From assembly GCA_900618795.1 (NCBI GenBank), contig UYJD01000005.1, forward strand, positions 1,789,133 to 1,844,164: a stretch of DNA of 55,032 nt. The letters run 5' to 3'. The position numbers and the translations under genes were made by a program. Shown piece after piece: positions 10,227 to 21,801 of this stretch (its first letter is position 1; every line of letters begins with the position of its first letter). Origin of the DNA: Cyanodermella asteris (lineage: Eukaryota; Ascomycota; Lecanoromycetes; Ostropales; Stictidaceae). The notes beneath the pieces were generated by a model. It saw only the letters and a list, made by a program, of their open reading frames with translations, was not told where the DNA came from and did no database searches.

Positions 10227-11953
10227 GGTCGTTTCAGCACTAATAAATATTGGCCATGAATTGCCTTGATACGCGGGGTCGGAACAGGAGAGAAAGCATG
10301 AATAATGGATGTAAGAGTCGCAGATAGTATTGGGCTGGGGGCTCGCGGTCCGCCATGTCAGCCATGACTGGGACTGGACGATTAGCGTGGCGGCGAGCCA
10401 GCACTAACTGGACCAATCCCAGCCCTCCCCTTCGATAGATCAAAGCGCCGAACTCCCGATATGGACATGTGCCGTTCGGGGCCTGTGATTGTTCTTGGTG
10501 GCGGAAACGCCACGTATGGACGGGCGTGGACGCCATCTGGGAGGATTTGCGGTCCGCATCGAGCGTTCCATGGGTTCCTTAGGCACCGGAACGGCTCATC
10601 TGGAAGCCGATGGGTTGTAAATGATTGGACAGGGACCAATCATGATCATGATACTCGAGCAGCGAGAAGAGCGAGCAGAAGGAAGTGCTCGACGTGCTCA
10701 CCTGGTGAGCACTACGAGCGTCAGGGAACCTGACGGGTATACAGTCAGTATAATTTCCTTTGTTCAGACTCTCGCCCTTTAGGCTCAATATCAATCATTG
10801 AATCTACTCAGTGCATTGCAGTTCACCTACTCCAGTTGAAACCCGTATAGTTGCATTTGCCTGCGGTAAACCCGTGTTTGTAAAGTTGCCTTTGGCCTTT
10901 ACACACACAAATCCAAGCTCCTGTTCTCTCTGCTGTGCCCTGCACACTTGTAGTTTGTGACAGTAAAGCTATTGAAAGAAGATCGGTTTCTGTGATGCCA
11001 ACCCCTTGAGAAGCGTGGTTGCACGCTTCGGAGCTGAGGGATGCGAGTGCTTCACTTAGTGTTCAACTCATCGAAGTTGTGCTGAAGAGAGGTCAGGCGT
11101 TGCCTCGAGAATCCGTTGGCCTAAAGATTTGTGACTGTAAAAAGAAAACGCGGGGTGGGTGCCTGAAAGCACCACGTGCATGTGAGCTCTTCAAAAAGCG
11201 TGGTTGCAGCCCTCATACCTTTCTCCATCACCCTCTATGACTAAAGCCAGCGGAGAACGATTCTCCAAACGAACGAAATCACTTATGTACAAAGCTGGCG
11301 GACTTGCCAAAATGTGTTTCGCAGAAGTCGCCCTCATAATATCTCAGGATGGCAAATTCTATACATATCGGCCCAAAGATAGCGAATCGTGGCCGCCTCC
11401 AATGAGTTCTATCGTGAGTCTCCATCACGCATGCTGGAGGCTGCTGAAACAGCTAGCGGCAATCGTTTCCTATGCCTGTGGAACAAGGCCCTGCCTCCGC
11501 TGCAAGAGCGGGCAAGAAGTCATCGGGTCTTAGTGTAGCATGAGCCAATTGTTTCAACGTGATCTCAAGACGAGATTTTCAATGAGATGACGTGTCCGAG
11601 CCGACACCTTCTGACTCGGTCGCAGCAACAGATGCAATCACGCACAGACCACAGTAAAGAGAAGAGACAAAGAGTTGCAGCCGGCGAAACAGCTATCAAT
11701 CATACCCGAAATTGGTGTCCTTCTGACCTTTATGTAATTCCGCACCTGCCGCGCAGTTTACCCCCATGGCTTTGCCAGAGGTTTTGCGAATATTCATATT
11801 ACAGGCTGCAGAACCGTAGAATGTCCGACCGAGATGAAGACCCCGGAAGTCGTAAGTCCGATAGGATCGCCAGCGCGTTGTACAGCAATCGCCGCGATGA
11901 ACGGCGTTGGTAAGACTACCGCTACGGACCTCCGGCCTGGTTCTTTGCCAGTC
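10227..11953. other. Gene-free stretch
   Basis: About 1.7 kb. Several 70-130-codon frames occur on both strands, none with domain resemblance. A 13-base direct repeat (AAGCGTGGTTGCA) occurs near 11013 and 11195. Otherwise nothing seen. Confidence 0.4.
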
Positions 11954-13180
11954 TCACTCATTCGTTCTCTCTGGCAGGTGAATACCATGAAAGCCAAACG
12001 GGACTGGTACCGCAACGGTCGCCCGCGCTATCTCAGTCAAGTCTTTTGCATCGAGACACAGCAGATAGCTTGTACCTTTGAAGCCGTCCAAAACCACAGT
12101 CAGCAACACACCGTCATCTTCCTCGGTGGCGCCTGGTTTCTGAACAAAGATCGGCTCGCCTGGTGTATGTTTCTCGACTGCCCATATCTTACATTCGCCT
12201 GTATGGGTATCCGTCTTGCCAATTGAGTCGATGAAAGAAGAATAGCCCCGCGCAATGAGACTGTACACAAAGCGGTGTTGTTTGGTGTAATAGGCTCGGT
12301 TGATGATAGGCAAGTCTCCACATTTGGGCTCCCGCAGAGACCAGACGATTTTCGCGGGATACGAGCCCCACGATGTACCCTTCACGGGCACATTTTCCAG
12401 GCGATACCTGGTGAGGGACACTGGCATCTTGTACTTCTTATCGAATTCGTTGACATTTCGACCGTTTGACACCAAGTTGTCATAGTAGAAGCGATGCAGG
12501 ATATTCAGGTCCTCAAACTGGCATAGATCAGCAACAACATCTGTTCCACCGTCGTCATTCACCGCCTCTCACGCATTGACGGTATGGAAACAGAACATTG
12601 CCGGGCTCGTGAACTTCTTGACCACGCCTCTGCCACCAGTTCGATCCACCACAAGCCATTTGCATTTGTCCTTGCGATTGAACGGCTCAATGGCCTGTAA
12701 CAGGTTCCGCTTCCACACAATGTCGATACCCAGCGCTCTGAAGAATGCAGGCCAGATACACAGTATCACGAAGTTTTGTGTCAAGAAAAGGGAGTGTATG
12801 TACGATCCTCGCACGTTGAGCCCGCTAAATGTCGCCAATACACTTGTTTTGCCATCGCTTGCTCTGGTGCGGAAAATCTGGTAGACATGCACGGGGCCTA
12901 AGTAGAGATTATAGTTGTAAACATCGCCGGTCTCGGGATCGACACATGGATGGGCAGCGGAGAATTGGCCGAAGAGCCTCGAGCTCAGCTTCCTCTGCTT
13001 GGTCAGTGATTTAGGTTCCAGTGTCTTGACGTCAATCTCTTTGAGCACAGATTTGTCGCTCGTCAAGGAGATGACCGAGTTATCGGACTTGTGATGTGTG
13101 GGACAGAATGAAACGCCCACAGACTCTACTCCGAGCTTTTTGCTTGGTTCCGGCGTGAAGAACGTCTTCACTTTGCGGTA
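11954..13180 (-). pseudogene. Carotenoid cleavage oxygenase (RPE65/CCD family), 5'-truncated and with in-frame stop
   Basis: Non-haem iron dioxygenase that would cleave carotenoids or apocarotenoids. Minus strand, one long exon from an acceptor-like CATGACAG at 13181 to the stop at 11954. All four expected iron-ligand histidines are recognisable: AAHPCVDPETG, SYIHSLFLTQN, CFHTVNA and PFGFHG. After VNA the codon is TGA (12569-12571) where the family usually has an aromatic residue (often Trp) before Glu; the same frame continues with EAVNDDGGTDVVADLC, so nothing but this codon interrupts the domain. The N-terminal ~150-200 residues (first blades, G-x-x-Y/F-R and DGDG region) are not found; the neighbouring plus-strand gene begins at 13353. 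I judge it a pseudogene; a sequencing error could explain the stop but not the missing N-terminus. Confidence 0.78.
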
Positions 13181-13352
13181 CTGTCATGACAGTTTTGGCG
13201 TAAATTTGGCACGTGACCGGGCGGCCGCCAGAACGGCCACCGAGACGTAAACGCACTGCGCTTTGGCCACGCCAAGCTTGACGCAAGAGCTGCAGCTCCA
13301 AGGCCGAAACTCAAGCTTCGAAGATGCAGTTCACACCATTATTTGACCTGCC

Positions 13353-15380
13353 ATGTCGCGACCAGTCCCCTCTGCCCGCGCCCTGAGGGCACTCAGGGCT
13401 CAATTGGGCGCCGAGCAGTACACTTGTTCGTCCTGTTCGCCATCACATTCCAAGCGGCCGACCTTCTCTACGCAATCACACCACAAATCCCGCCGAACAT
13501 GGAACCGTTACGCTTCGACTGTAGCTCCGGTCACCAGCGTTAATGCTTCACGAAGCGTCCCGGAAGGCAACCGGGAGCTACATCATGCTCTCAGCTCTCT
13601 TGAACAGAATGCGATTAGCTATGTGAACTTCAGTCTACTCACGCTTGCGCTTCGAGGTCTCGAGTCCAAAGACCCCATAACAAGAGTCGCGAGTATGTTG
13701 GACTGCCCTAGACTTTCCTACTGTATACTGACAGATCGATAGTCCGCCAATCTGGAACAGCTGGAGATTCGAGGCGCCTTGCGCGACTGCTTTTGGCGGA
13801 GCCGCTGGCAGACGAGCAGGAATGGGAAGCACAATTGCGGGACAGTGACGGCGATGGCAGGTCCTTACTTATAACGTAGGTCTGGTTCATGCGAGGATGA
13901 TAAACAAGCTCTGACCTCGTATAGCTACGCAAAAACTGCGGATTACGATACCACGAACGCGCTCTATCGCGTATTGTCCGTTCCAGCACCCGTTCTACAG
14001 AAAAATCGTCTGGAGCTTTTGCTCTTGAACCCTGACAATGCAGACAATTCACTTCAGGGTGGAATTGCTGTTTCAGAAGAAGTGCTGGTGACGAAGGTCG
14101 AAACACCCATCTCGACAACAGGACGTTACTCCCAAGTGACGTACCCAGTCCACAAAGCGGTCACAATCGGCAGCGGCCTCAGGGGGATACGGAGCGTTCC
14201 AACTCTACCACGAGAGGCAGTCGAAGGTGATTTTGGGCGCCTTATATCGGCTGCAGTCGACGTGCCTTGGGAAAATCCTGAGCAAGTTCTCGAAGACGAA
14301 GCTCTGCATGTTATCAGTCTCGCACAGGCCGAGAAAGCTTTGTCCGAGATACGGGAGAGCTCGAGCAAGGGCACCGACTACGAACATGACTGGCTGGGAA
14401 GCAAGATTGCCGACATCAATGGGTTCATACTTGATGGGACCCTCCCTTCACAAAGCGTCAAGCCGGCGCATCGCAACTTCATTTCCGGCATAATTTCCTC
14501 CGCAACTGAAGCTGTGGACGCGGACGAAGCTAGGCTTGCTTCCAGGGCGGTCAGTGCGGATCAGCTCGCTGAAACCCTCAAACCACTAGAGGACTGCATC
14601 TCGTCGTGGTCTGAAACCGCCCACACCGAGCTTCGAGACGAGTTGGCCAATGCGTTCAATAGCCGTTCCTGGCTAAAATTAGCTTGGTATAAGTTGCTAT
14701 TCCGTGTTGATGATGTTACAATGATCGGTTCAGATATCATAGGACGATATTACTTGGTTGATGCAGAGAAGGGCATCGTTTGGGTCGCTGGTCGACTCGA
14801 ACAAGCAGGCTTGACTGCCTTTAGCGATAAGGCTGCTGCCAGTAAACTCATTCCGGATCCTTCGCGACGAGGCGTTCCTGATCCGGATGATGGAGCAAGC
14901 CCACGAGGTATCCTAGCAACAAGAGAGACACCACTATCTTATTTCGACCCCAAAATACCATGGCCACACACAATTGCCATGTCACGAGCACAACTACTAG
15001 CCGTAACACTACCCTCACTCCAGGCTCGAGCACAAGCCCTTTTGCTACAGGCTTTTGCCACATCCTCCATCTCCACAGCAATAGGTGCCCTTGCATACGC
15101 TATGGTATCAACGACAGGGCTGTACGAGGCCGGTGCTGTGGCATCCCTAGGCTTTGCAATCAGCGCTCGGAGGCTGCAAAAGCTGTGGGGCCAGGCAAAA
15201 GACAATTTCGTCAAGGAGGTTCAAGAGGAGGGCAGACTTGTTCTCGAAGAGACTGAGCAGGGATGCCGGAATGTTGTCAAGACGCATCGAATTCCACCGA
15301 TAGATGAGACAAGCGAAGATCGAGGCAAGGCTCGAGAGGCTATCATTCGAGCCCGCGAGGTACTCCGTAACCTCAAATGA
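13353..15380 (+). CDS. Mitochondrial protein resembling fungal Mmc1
   Basis: 642 aa from three exons: 13353-13692, 13743-13875 and 13925-15380, with introns of 50 and 49 nt and clean CTGAC-TAG/GTATAG acceptors. The N-terminus (MSRPVPSARALRALRAQLG) is Arg/Ala-rich and lacks acidic residues, a typical mitochondrial presequence. Near residues 540-590 two adjacent hydrophobic helices (ALLLQAFATSSISTAIGALAY; GLYEAGAVASLGFAI) are followed by a charged helical tail ending in REVLRNLK. This layout fits the conserved fungal inner-membrane protein called Mmc1 in domain databases; I recognise the pattern rather than a catalytic motif. The upstream flank holds the beheaded carotenoid oxygenase in the opposite orientation. 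Confidence 0.75.
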
Positions 15381-15448
15381 CGAATTTTTATGTATTCTAG
15401 TTTTCATCCTTGCGGCCAGGTCAATGCCACCAGCGGCTCTGATGCCTG

Positions 15449-16556
15449 CTATTCCTCCGTCCTTTGCCAGACCACGACTCGCTCCCCGTCGTCAGCGCCA
15501 TCGTCCTCGGATCTCTGTCGACGAGCGCCGGCACCAGGACCCAAGAACGTGACCTGGCCGCCGCTCCCGGCACCATCACCATCCACTCCGGCATCCCCAT
15601 TCGTAATCCCCTGTGATCTCATAACCTCGTCCACATTTCCCGAAGTGACCCATCCAGAAAACCCAGCCAGTTCCGGAACTCTGACCACGTCGTTTCCGTC
15701 GACAACATCCATACCAGTGAAACTCGAAACCCCACCACCCATCAACATCGGCTGCGGCTCCTCGTCCTCGGGAACCGGAAGGAGATCTTGACACCTCGTG
15801 ACGGCGCGCAAAATCCCCTGCAGCACCGGCGAGCACCTGGCGCCGGTATCCCTCTGCAGTTCCGGAATCTCGGTCTCGTCGTCCGGACGTATTTCGGGGA
15901 TTATGTGGTAGAGGAGCGATGGGAAGTAGCCGTCGTCTTCGTTGGTGGAGGGTATGTCGGCCGGGATCATGTCCAGACGGAGGGCTTCGGTTGTGTTCCG
16001 GGTTGAGGATGAGATTTTGTCCGGTGCGTAGGTTGCGATCGAGTCCATGGGAATACGAATTCCACGGGAGGAGGATGAGGACCAGAGGAAGAGGCCGTCG
16101 GTGCGAATGTGGAGGTCTAAAGGATGTAGAATGTGGGTAGAGTCTGTCGCGCGTCAGCTGCGCTGCATCTTGAAATATGAGGATTGTGTAGAAGTGAATT
16201 CCCTCATGGCATCGACCCAAGTGCAAAGCCTGCACGAGACAATCATGTAGAACATCAATTCCGCATCGAAGACCCAAATAAATAGATGCTGAGGCTCGAA
16301 CCGCTGGTCACATACCATTCGCATCATCGACATGAGCAGTTGTCAGCTCTTCCAATATCGAATTTTCATACACCTCGTGTTGCACCACGAGCTTGTTCTG
16401 CCCGAGACGTCGGAAATACGAGACTGGCACATTGTCCCATTGCGCCGGTGTGGCGGCCTCATAACGTTCGCTGTCGATCCATGCTTGATTTTCGCCGTCG
16501 TTCGGGTTGGTCGTAATGAGTTCGGTACCGAGCGTAGCTTCTGCGGATGGTGCCAT
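15449..16556 (-). CDS. ICln/Lot5-like protein (regulator of volume decrease family)
   Basis: 311 aa from exons 16556-16316 and 16143-15449; the 172-nt intron runs from GTATGT to GCGACAG and joins in phase. The pattern resembles the PH-like ICln fold: a strand pair DLHIRTDGLFLWSS...RGIRIPMDSIATYA (the L-[FY]-[IL]-[TS]...W...I..I.LHA-type signature), then an acidic IRPDDETEIPEL strand, a helix with CSPVLQGILRAVTRCQDLLP, and an acidic tail (PVPEDEEPQP). Metazoan pICln is a methylosome/Sm-protein chaperone; the yeast counterpart Lot5 is poorly understood. The C-terminal 100 residues are Gly/Asp-rich low complexity. Convergent with the preceding gene (stops 68 bp apart). Moderate confidence in family, low in function. 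Confidence 0.65.
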
Positions 16557-17034
16557 TTTGAGGTCGTCAATCTCGCTCGCTCGTTCGATCGTCGGGCTTT
16601 GCGATCGATCCTCGAGCTAGATGATCGAGAACCGGGATTACGAGCGATCGGTGCTGTTCGGAGCGGGTTTTGAAGTTTTGGTCTGTGGTTGCAACTCTCA
16701 GTCGATGTGGAGAAAGATGCATTCGAGGTGCGCGTGTTGACGATTTCTTGCTGTTCACTTTGACCTCCGAAATGTTCCCTCTACACGACCTTTAGCGATT
16801 CATACAGGCTTCTTCAATCAGACCACTTCGCATCGACAATCACAGAAACAAGCGTGTACTAATTGAAAAGGACGAACCCATTTTCCAGAGAATAAATCTT
16901 CTCTTCCGAACTAGATCGCTTTTGCTGTCCGGGAAGTGTACCGAAACCACGAGCTACCTCTACCTCGAAACGCTCTCCAACGATAAGCCTCCGCATCTTG
17001 TATCCATCCCTCCGACTCGCAAAGGTCTCCGAGC
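16557..17034. promoter_or_regulatory. Divergent promoter region (Lot5-like / thioesterase-like)
   Basis: 478 bp between two divergent start codons. No TATA box stands out, and no gene is seen inside. Confidence 0.4.
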
Positions 17035-17775
17035 ATGCCTCGCATTCCCGTACCCTCCGAATTTCCCCTACACCTCACCGTAAACCCCAACCCCGAATCC
17101 CCTCAAACACCACCAACAAACGTCCTCATCCTCCTACACGGTCTAGGCGACTCCGAAGCCCCCTTCACAAGCCTCGGCTCACAACTCAACCTTCCACACA
17201 CCGCAGTACTGGCAGTCCGCGGCCCGCATCCACTGCCCTTCGATCTCGGGGGCTTCCACTGGGGAGACGACATTACGATCGATCAGAGCAGCGGAGCGTT
17301 GGATCCCGACGCGGGATTCGCATCTGCGACGAGGGTACTGGCTGACAAGCTCATCGGGGATGTGTTGATTGGGAAATGCGGGTTCAAGGCTAGGGAGATT
17401 GTGCTTTGGGGTTTTGCTCAGGGGGGCATGGTGGCGCTTGCTGTCGCCAAGGACGTGGAGGAAGGAGCACTGGGGGAGTTGGGCGGGGTTATTACGGTGG
17501 GAGGACCTCTGCCTGGAGTGATGGCGGCGAAGGCTAAAGGAGAGTCTTTGTTAAGGAGTCCGATCATTGCCTTGGGAGGAGCGGGAGGAACGGCGTTGAC
17601 AGATGGACAGGTTGAGAGAGTCAAAAGGGTCTGGAAATTCGTGGAACGCGTCAAATGGAAGAGGAATGGCGATGGGATGCCGAGGGACCGGGGCGAGATG
17701 ATGCCAATAATGCAATTTTTGGCAAGGACGTTGAGGGCAAGGGCGCCGACAGGGACTGAAGAAGTCTCGTTATGA
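17035..17775 (+). CDS. Phospholipase/carboxylesterase (acyl-protein thioesterase)-like protein, catalytic Ser absent
   Basis: 246 aa alpha/beta-hydrolase-like protein, single exon. Seen: the strand LILLHGLGDSEAPFTSLG (oxyanion-loop HGLGD) and FHWGDD, which mark the acyl-protein thioesterase/carboxylesterase family. The nucleophile elbow expected as GFSQGG reads GFAQGG (about residue 143), so the catalytic serine is alanine. No obvious D-x-V/H-x catalytic Asp and His follow: the Asp region reads LGGAGGTALTDG, and the C-terminus (MMPIMQFLARTLRARAPTG) has no His. This implies a non-hydrolytic role or a degenerate paralogue. I recall related fungal proteins with a non-Ser elbow, which would make this a conserved pseudoenzyme, but I cannot check that here. 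The frame is intact, so the gene is probably functional. Confidence 0.8.
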   Translation: MPRIPVPSEFPLHLTVNPNPESPQTPPTNVLILLHGLGDSEAPFTSLGSQLNLPHTAVLAVRGPHPLPFDLGGFHWGDDITIDQSSGALDPDAGFASATRVLADKLIGDVLIGKCGFKAREIVLWGFAQGGMVALAVAKDVEEGALGELGGVITVGGPLPGVMAAKAKGESLLRSPIIALGGAGGTALTDGQVERVKRVWKFVERVKWKRNGDGMPRDRGEMMPIMQFLARTLRARAPTGTEEVSL

Positions 17776-17939
17776 GCGGCCCAGACGCATTGATAAATGG
17801 AAGAGCCTATGCCGACCAACATCCAATTTCCTGATGCATCCAGTCAGGCCCCGAGTGTGTAGGACATGATTGCGACTTGCCGCAACTTCGCTACCTATTT
17901 ACAACGCCTGCAGCTTCCCCGAATCACTCATCTGGAAGC

Positions 17940-20663
17940 TCACCTCTTAGCTCGCTTCTCGTCATGCTGGCTCTGGTTCCGGTTCGCCAGGAAACCAGGC
18001 ACCCCTAACTTGCCATCAGGTGCCATCGTCACAGCTCCCTTAGTCTGTTCCGCATCATCCGTCAGCAGATCCTGCTGACCATCCACTACACTACCTCCTC
18101 TTCCTCCGGATGCTCGCTCGCGTGACTTGGACCTGGACATGACACTTCTTATGCCGGCTGTCCATCGAGCTGTTCGTTTCTTAGAACCAATGCTATCCTG
18201 TCCGGCGCTCTTAGCACTATCGCCAGACGGCGTCGGGCTTTCGCCTTCGATACTGGGCGCTGCCCGTTGCGCACTTGTCTGTGCTTGAGCTGTGCGTGGA
18301 GGTAATTGTGGAGGCTGGTTCTCACCGCCCCAGTTTGGGCCGGTGCCAAGGTGAGTGGTTGGGTGACTGTGCTTCTGCTCGTCTTGTGCATACAACGGAT
18401 CTATCGCGATGTCGGTCATCTCCTGGTCCCCTTGCATAGACTCGACCGAGTCTAGCACTTCATCTTTGCGTTGGTGTTCCAGCTTAAAGTTCTCGTTGTC
18501 GACTTCAACAAAGGTTTTTAATGCTGGAGGTAGGTCCTGCCATTCGCCCGACAAGCCACGCGAATTGCTGTAGACGAGGAGGCAAGGCTCGTATGAGTCA
18601 AAGGCTGCCTTACGGGCCTCATACTCATGGACTTTTTGATGCGAGAAGGAGCAAGGGTTTCCGTGCGTGAATTCGATACGCCACCATTGTGGCTGTTCAT
18701 CCTCATTCGTGACCAGTAGATCATTGCTATTTCGTGAGCGGACGAGTACATAAACTGTATCGTAGCTTGGGGATATACCGCATAACCTGTACTCGGTATC
18801 GGGATAGTCTTCCTCGTCATCAGCATCGAAGTTCTGTTGATATTGATTGACCTTATCCATCGATTCCGTGAGTTGTTGGTCGATTTCGACGATCTGTTGG
18901 GCAATTTGAGCTTTTTGCTGTTTCAGCTCGTCCCGAAGCTTCAGTCTGTGAGTCATTATAGCCTCGTTCTTGCTCACTGTCACAGTTTCGGGCTGGGCTT
19001 CCATGTCCATGAGATCCTCCTCACCATCGCCCTCCTTGTCACCCTCCGTGGACAAAGATGACGGTGCCAAAGTCAGATGCTTCATGCAATTATCCAGGAG
19101 TTTGTCATATGGGGCCCATTTCCCGTTCGGCAGCTTTGCAAGCGACAGCTTTCTCTTTTGTTCCTGCAATAGATCGATCTGCTTTTCAAGCTCCATGTAA
19201 CCATCAACGATGTTAAGAAAAGACTGCGGAGGATCCTGCAGAAACCGTCTCGCGTTGAATTTGGAGGGAACCTTTACCCCGAATTTATCATTTTTCTGGG
19301 GCATGGCCTCGAAGATCAAGACATCTGCGAGCTTCGAGAAGTAGGGCAGATCGGAAGCGCTCCGGTATTCCATGAATAACCTGCTCAGTATACTGACCAG
19401 CGACTCGTGATCTCGTCGTTTCAAGTGATCGAATGTGAGCATCAGAGTCACAAACTGCTCCAGACCAGGCTCGTCATTGTCTCTGGGAATGAGGAGTTCT
19501 GAGTCGAAGACTTCGCGAACAGACTGGAACGTGTCATTGTTCAATACCGCTTCTGCACCACCGCACCACGTTCTAAGAAATCCGGCAATTTTGGGATCTA
19601 TGGCAAAGTCAGCAACAAAAGAATTCATCATATCTCGCCTCCAACACACCTAGGTTAGAGTGCTCCTGAGCCATCGCTTCCAAGACGTCGATGCTGACAT
19701 ACGCACGATCGGTACCATCCAATGCCGCCATCAATCTTTGTGTTTCTGTGAAAACCTCCATGTCGTTGTCTCGATCAAAGCCATCCTTATCGCTTATGGC
19801 CTTGCCGTTCCACCATTCGAAGCCGTCACCATAGTCGACGTTGGCAGCTTCTCTGCCAAGAAAGATATCTCTCGTAAGAGGTATTTTGTGTAAAATGGTT
19901 AGTAAGGGAGCGAGGTGTCCGGACTTGATGAGGCTCGGTCGAACGAAAGCAGGACAGCCATCGGGAGGCCTTCGGCGCTGTTCAGGAGCTGGAGGCTCCG
20001 TTTCATTCATATCGAAAGCTATGCCTCGATAAGGAGTGAGTTCGTAATTTGGTTTGTAAGCGCTGTCAGAGACTGCATGAAACCTGGGCTCCGTGTCGGT
20101 GGTGCCCGTATCCTGTTCCTGCGCTGACTGCTCCAGGGCTCTTCGCACCTGCTCGTCTTCGGAAAGACCACCCAAAGGCCATGTCAGCAGGGGCGAGGCA
20201 AATGACCAACACTAGGTCGTACTTACTGTTGCTGACCCACTGCTCGACTCTGGAATTGGGTCGCTGGGTGCCTGGTTGATCTGGAGCATGTATCTCAAAG
20301 CTGGGAGGACGGTTGGCAGGCCCGTAAACATCTCGATCGCCGTTGAACAGAGTTTCATCCCAATCCATCTGCAATATGAGTCAGAAAGAATCAGTCATAC
20401 TGTTCAGACGGGGAGCGTGACGGGTCCTACCTGCTGAGTCTGACTTTGCGCAAACATGGGTGGGAGGTTCCCTCCGTGCTCCATGTATTTGTCCATGGCA
20501 GATTCTATGCCATTATACCGCTTCAACTGGTCAGTCACATCCCAGCTAGCCAGAAAGGAACCCTTATGGAGGCGCGACATACCTCCAACCACTGTCTGGC
20601 CTGATCTGGCGCGATACCCAAAATCATGGTGAACTGATCGACATCTTCGTCCTTGGGCGCCAT
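17940..20663 (-). CDS. UBA/UIM ubiquitin-binding protein with USP-like region
   Basis: 827 aa from five exons: 20663-20583, 20526-20431, 20368-20227, 20156-19650 and 19597-17940. The four introns (56, 62, 70 and 52 nt) keep phase. The N-terminus is a UBA-like three-helix unit (VDQFTMILGIAPDQARQWLE plus YNGIESAMDKYMEHGGN). A UIM-like helix EQVRRALEQSAQE follows (about residues 108-120). The middle has SGHLAPLLTILHKIPLTRDIF and a long charged coiled coil (RLKLRDELKQQKAQIAQQIVEID...). The C-terminal 150 residues are Ser/Lys/Gln-rich and disordered. The order UBA-UIM-USP-like recalls USP25/USP28 deubiquitinases, but the Cys-box (GNTCW) is not present, so it may be an inactive ubiquitin-receptor form. 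Exon 4's acceptor (GAAG at 20157) is the least certain boundary. Confidence 0.78.
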
Positions 20664-21801
20664 TGTTGACTTAAGTGCAACCTGGTATCAGTAGCGTAGA
20701 GGAGTTGCTTTGTAGAGACGAGATCGAGAAAGTTGGCAGGCCAGCCTTATGTGTTTATGAATAGAGGTGGCATGGCAAGTTTGATGAAGGGGAATGTGTG
20801 ATGAGTACCTGGTACCCAACTGCAAAGAGACAAACAGCGTTTCGTAATCCTCGAATGACGCGCAGCGATCTGAGGCGGAGTAAGTCTATTGTGTCTGTGC
20901 CAGTGAAAGCTTGTATCTGCTTTCAACAGCTATGCTCGCCCTGTAGCTCAATCTCGCGTCGGTTCAACGGGCAAGGTGACAGAGAGCTCGCGATGCGGCT
21001 CAACAATGATCGGCAGGCAGAGGCCAGCGCGCCAAGCATCACCAACTCATCATCACCTGTAGCAATTTCGTGCCATCTACACGTCCCTTCTTTGTTCGCT
21101 CACAAATGTTCCACGACCGTGTAGGCTTCAAAAAATTCGGAGGCGATTCTTCTCATTATTGATGCGATCAACTCAAGACCTTCAAGTGTGTTGGCTGGCG
21201 GAGCCCTGTGTTTCTTGTATGCCACGGTGCACATCTTATGAAAGTACACCTGGCGCCTGTACGGACTTGCCAGTCTGGGATTAACAGCTTCGCAACTGAT
21301 CTAATTCCGTGTGGATGAAAATCAAGGTATTGTCCGCGACCTAGTCAATGCACACGATTTGACATTCAGTATTCAAGCACGCCGTCCGCCAGCGCCCGGG
21401 AAATTATTGCACAGAGCCCTGTGTAAAAGAATGGCAACATGACATCCCAGCGTAGCCGAGGAGTACGACTTCTCAATTGGCCCCGATACGCCCTGTAGCA
21501 AGTACGTCTTGCCGTGATTTGTTGTCTGCATTGCCCCTGAAGTGGGCTGCACGCTCGTCTACAGGCAAACCGCAAGTAGCCAGAACCAACAGCCCTGCTT
21601 GTGAGCCTTCAGTCACCGCAATATCACTAGAACAGACTGTAGCTTTATCTGTTGACTACTGTGACCGTCTTTTAGGCCATATACTCTGCAAAGACCGTAG
21701 CTTTCCAAGGAATCTGCTTCGGAAGATTCTGGTCGCGTACCCCACCTGTATCCGTCGACGGTCCGTTCTCAAAATCGATCTCTTGCTTTTCATCTCGAGC
21801 A
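20664..21801. other. Divergent spacer upstream of YIH1 and the UBA/UIM gene
   Basis: 1.1 kb between divergent starts. Nothing coding is recognised; two pyrimidine-rich tracts precede the YIH1 start. Confidence 0.4.

Noticed and set aside
12569-12571. An intron as explanation of the TGA in the carotenoid oxygenase (GTGAGA nearby)
   Set aside because: The sequence directly after the stop is conserved family sequence in the same frame, leaving no room for an intron.
14848-15096. Hydrophobic minus-strand frame inside the Mmc1-like gene
   Set aside because: Shadow frame of a real exon.
15576-16277. 233-codon minus-strand frame
   Set aside because: His/Arg/Pro-rich; it is an alternative frame of the Lot5-like second exon and intron.
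20940-20985. TAGCTCAATC followed by GGTTCAA, tRNA-like boxes A and B
   Set aside because: Spacing is far too short for a tRNA gene, and no cloverleaf can be drawn.
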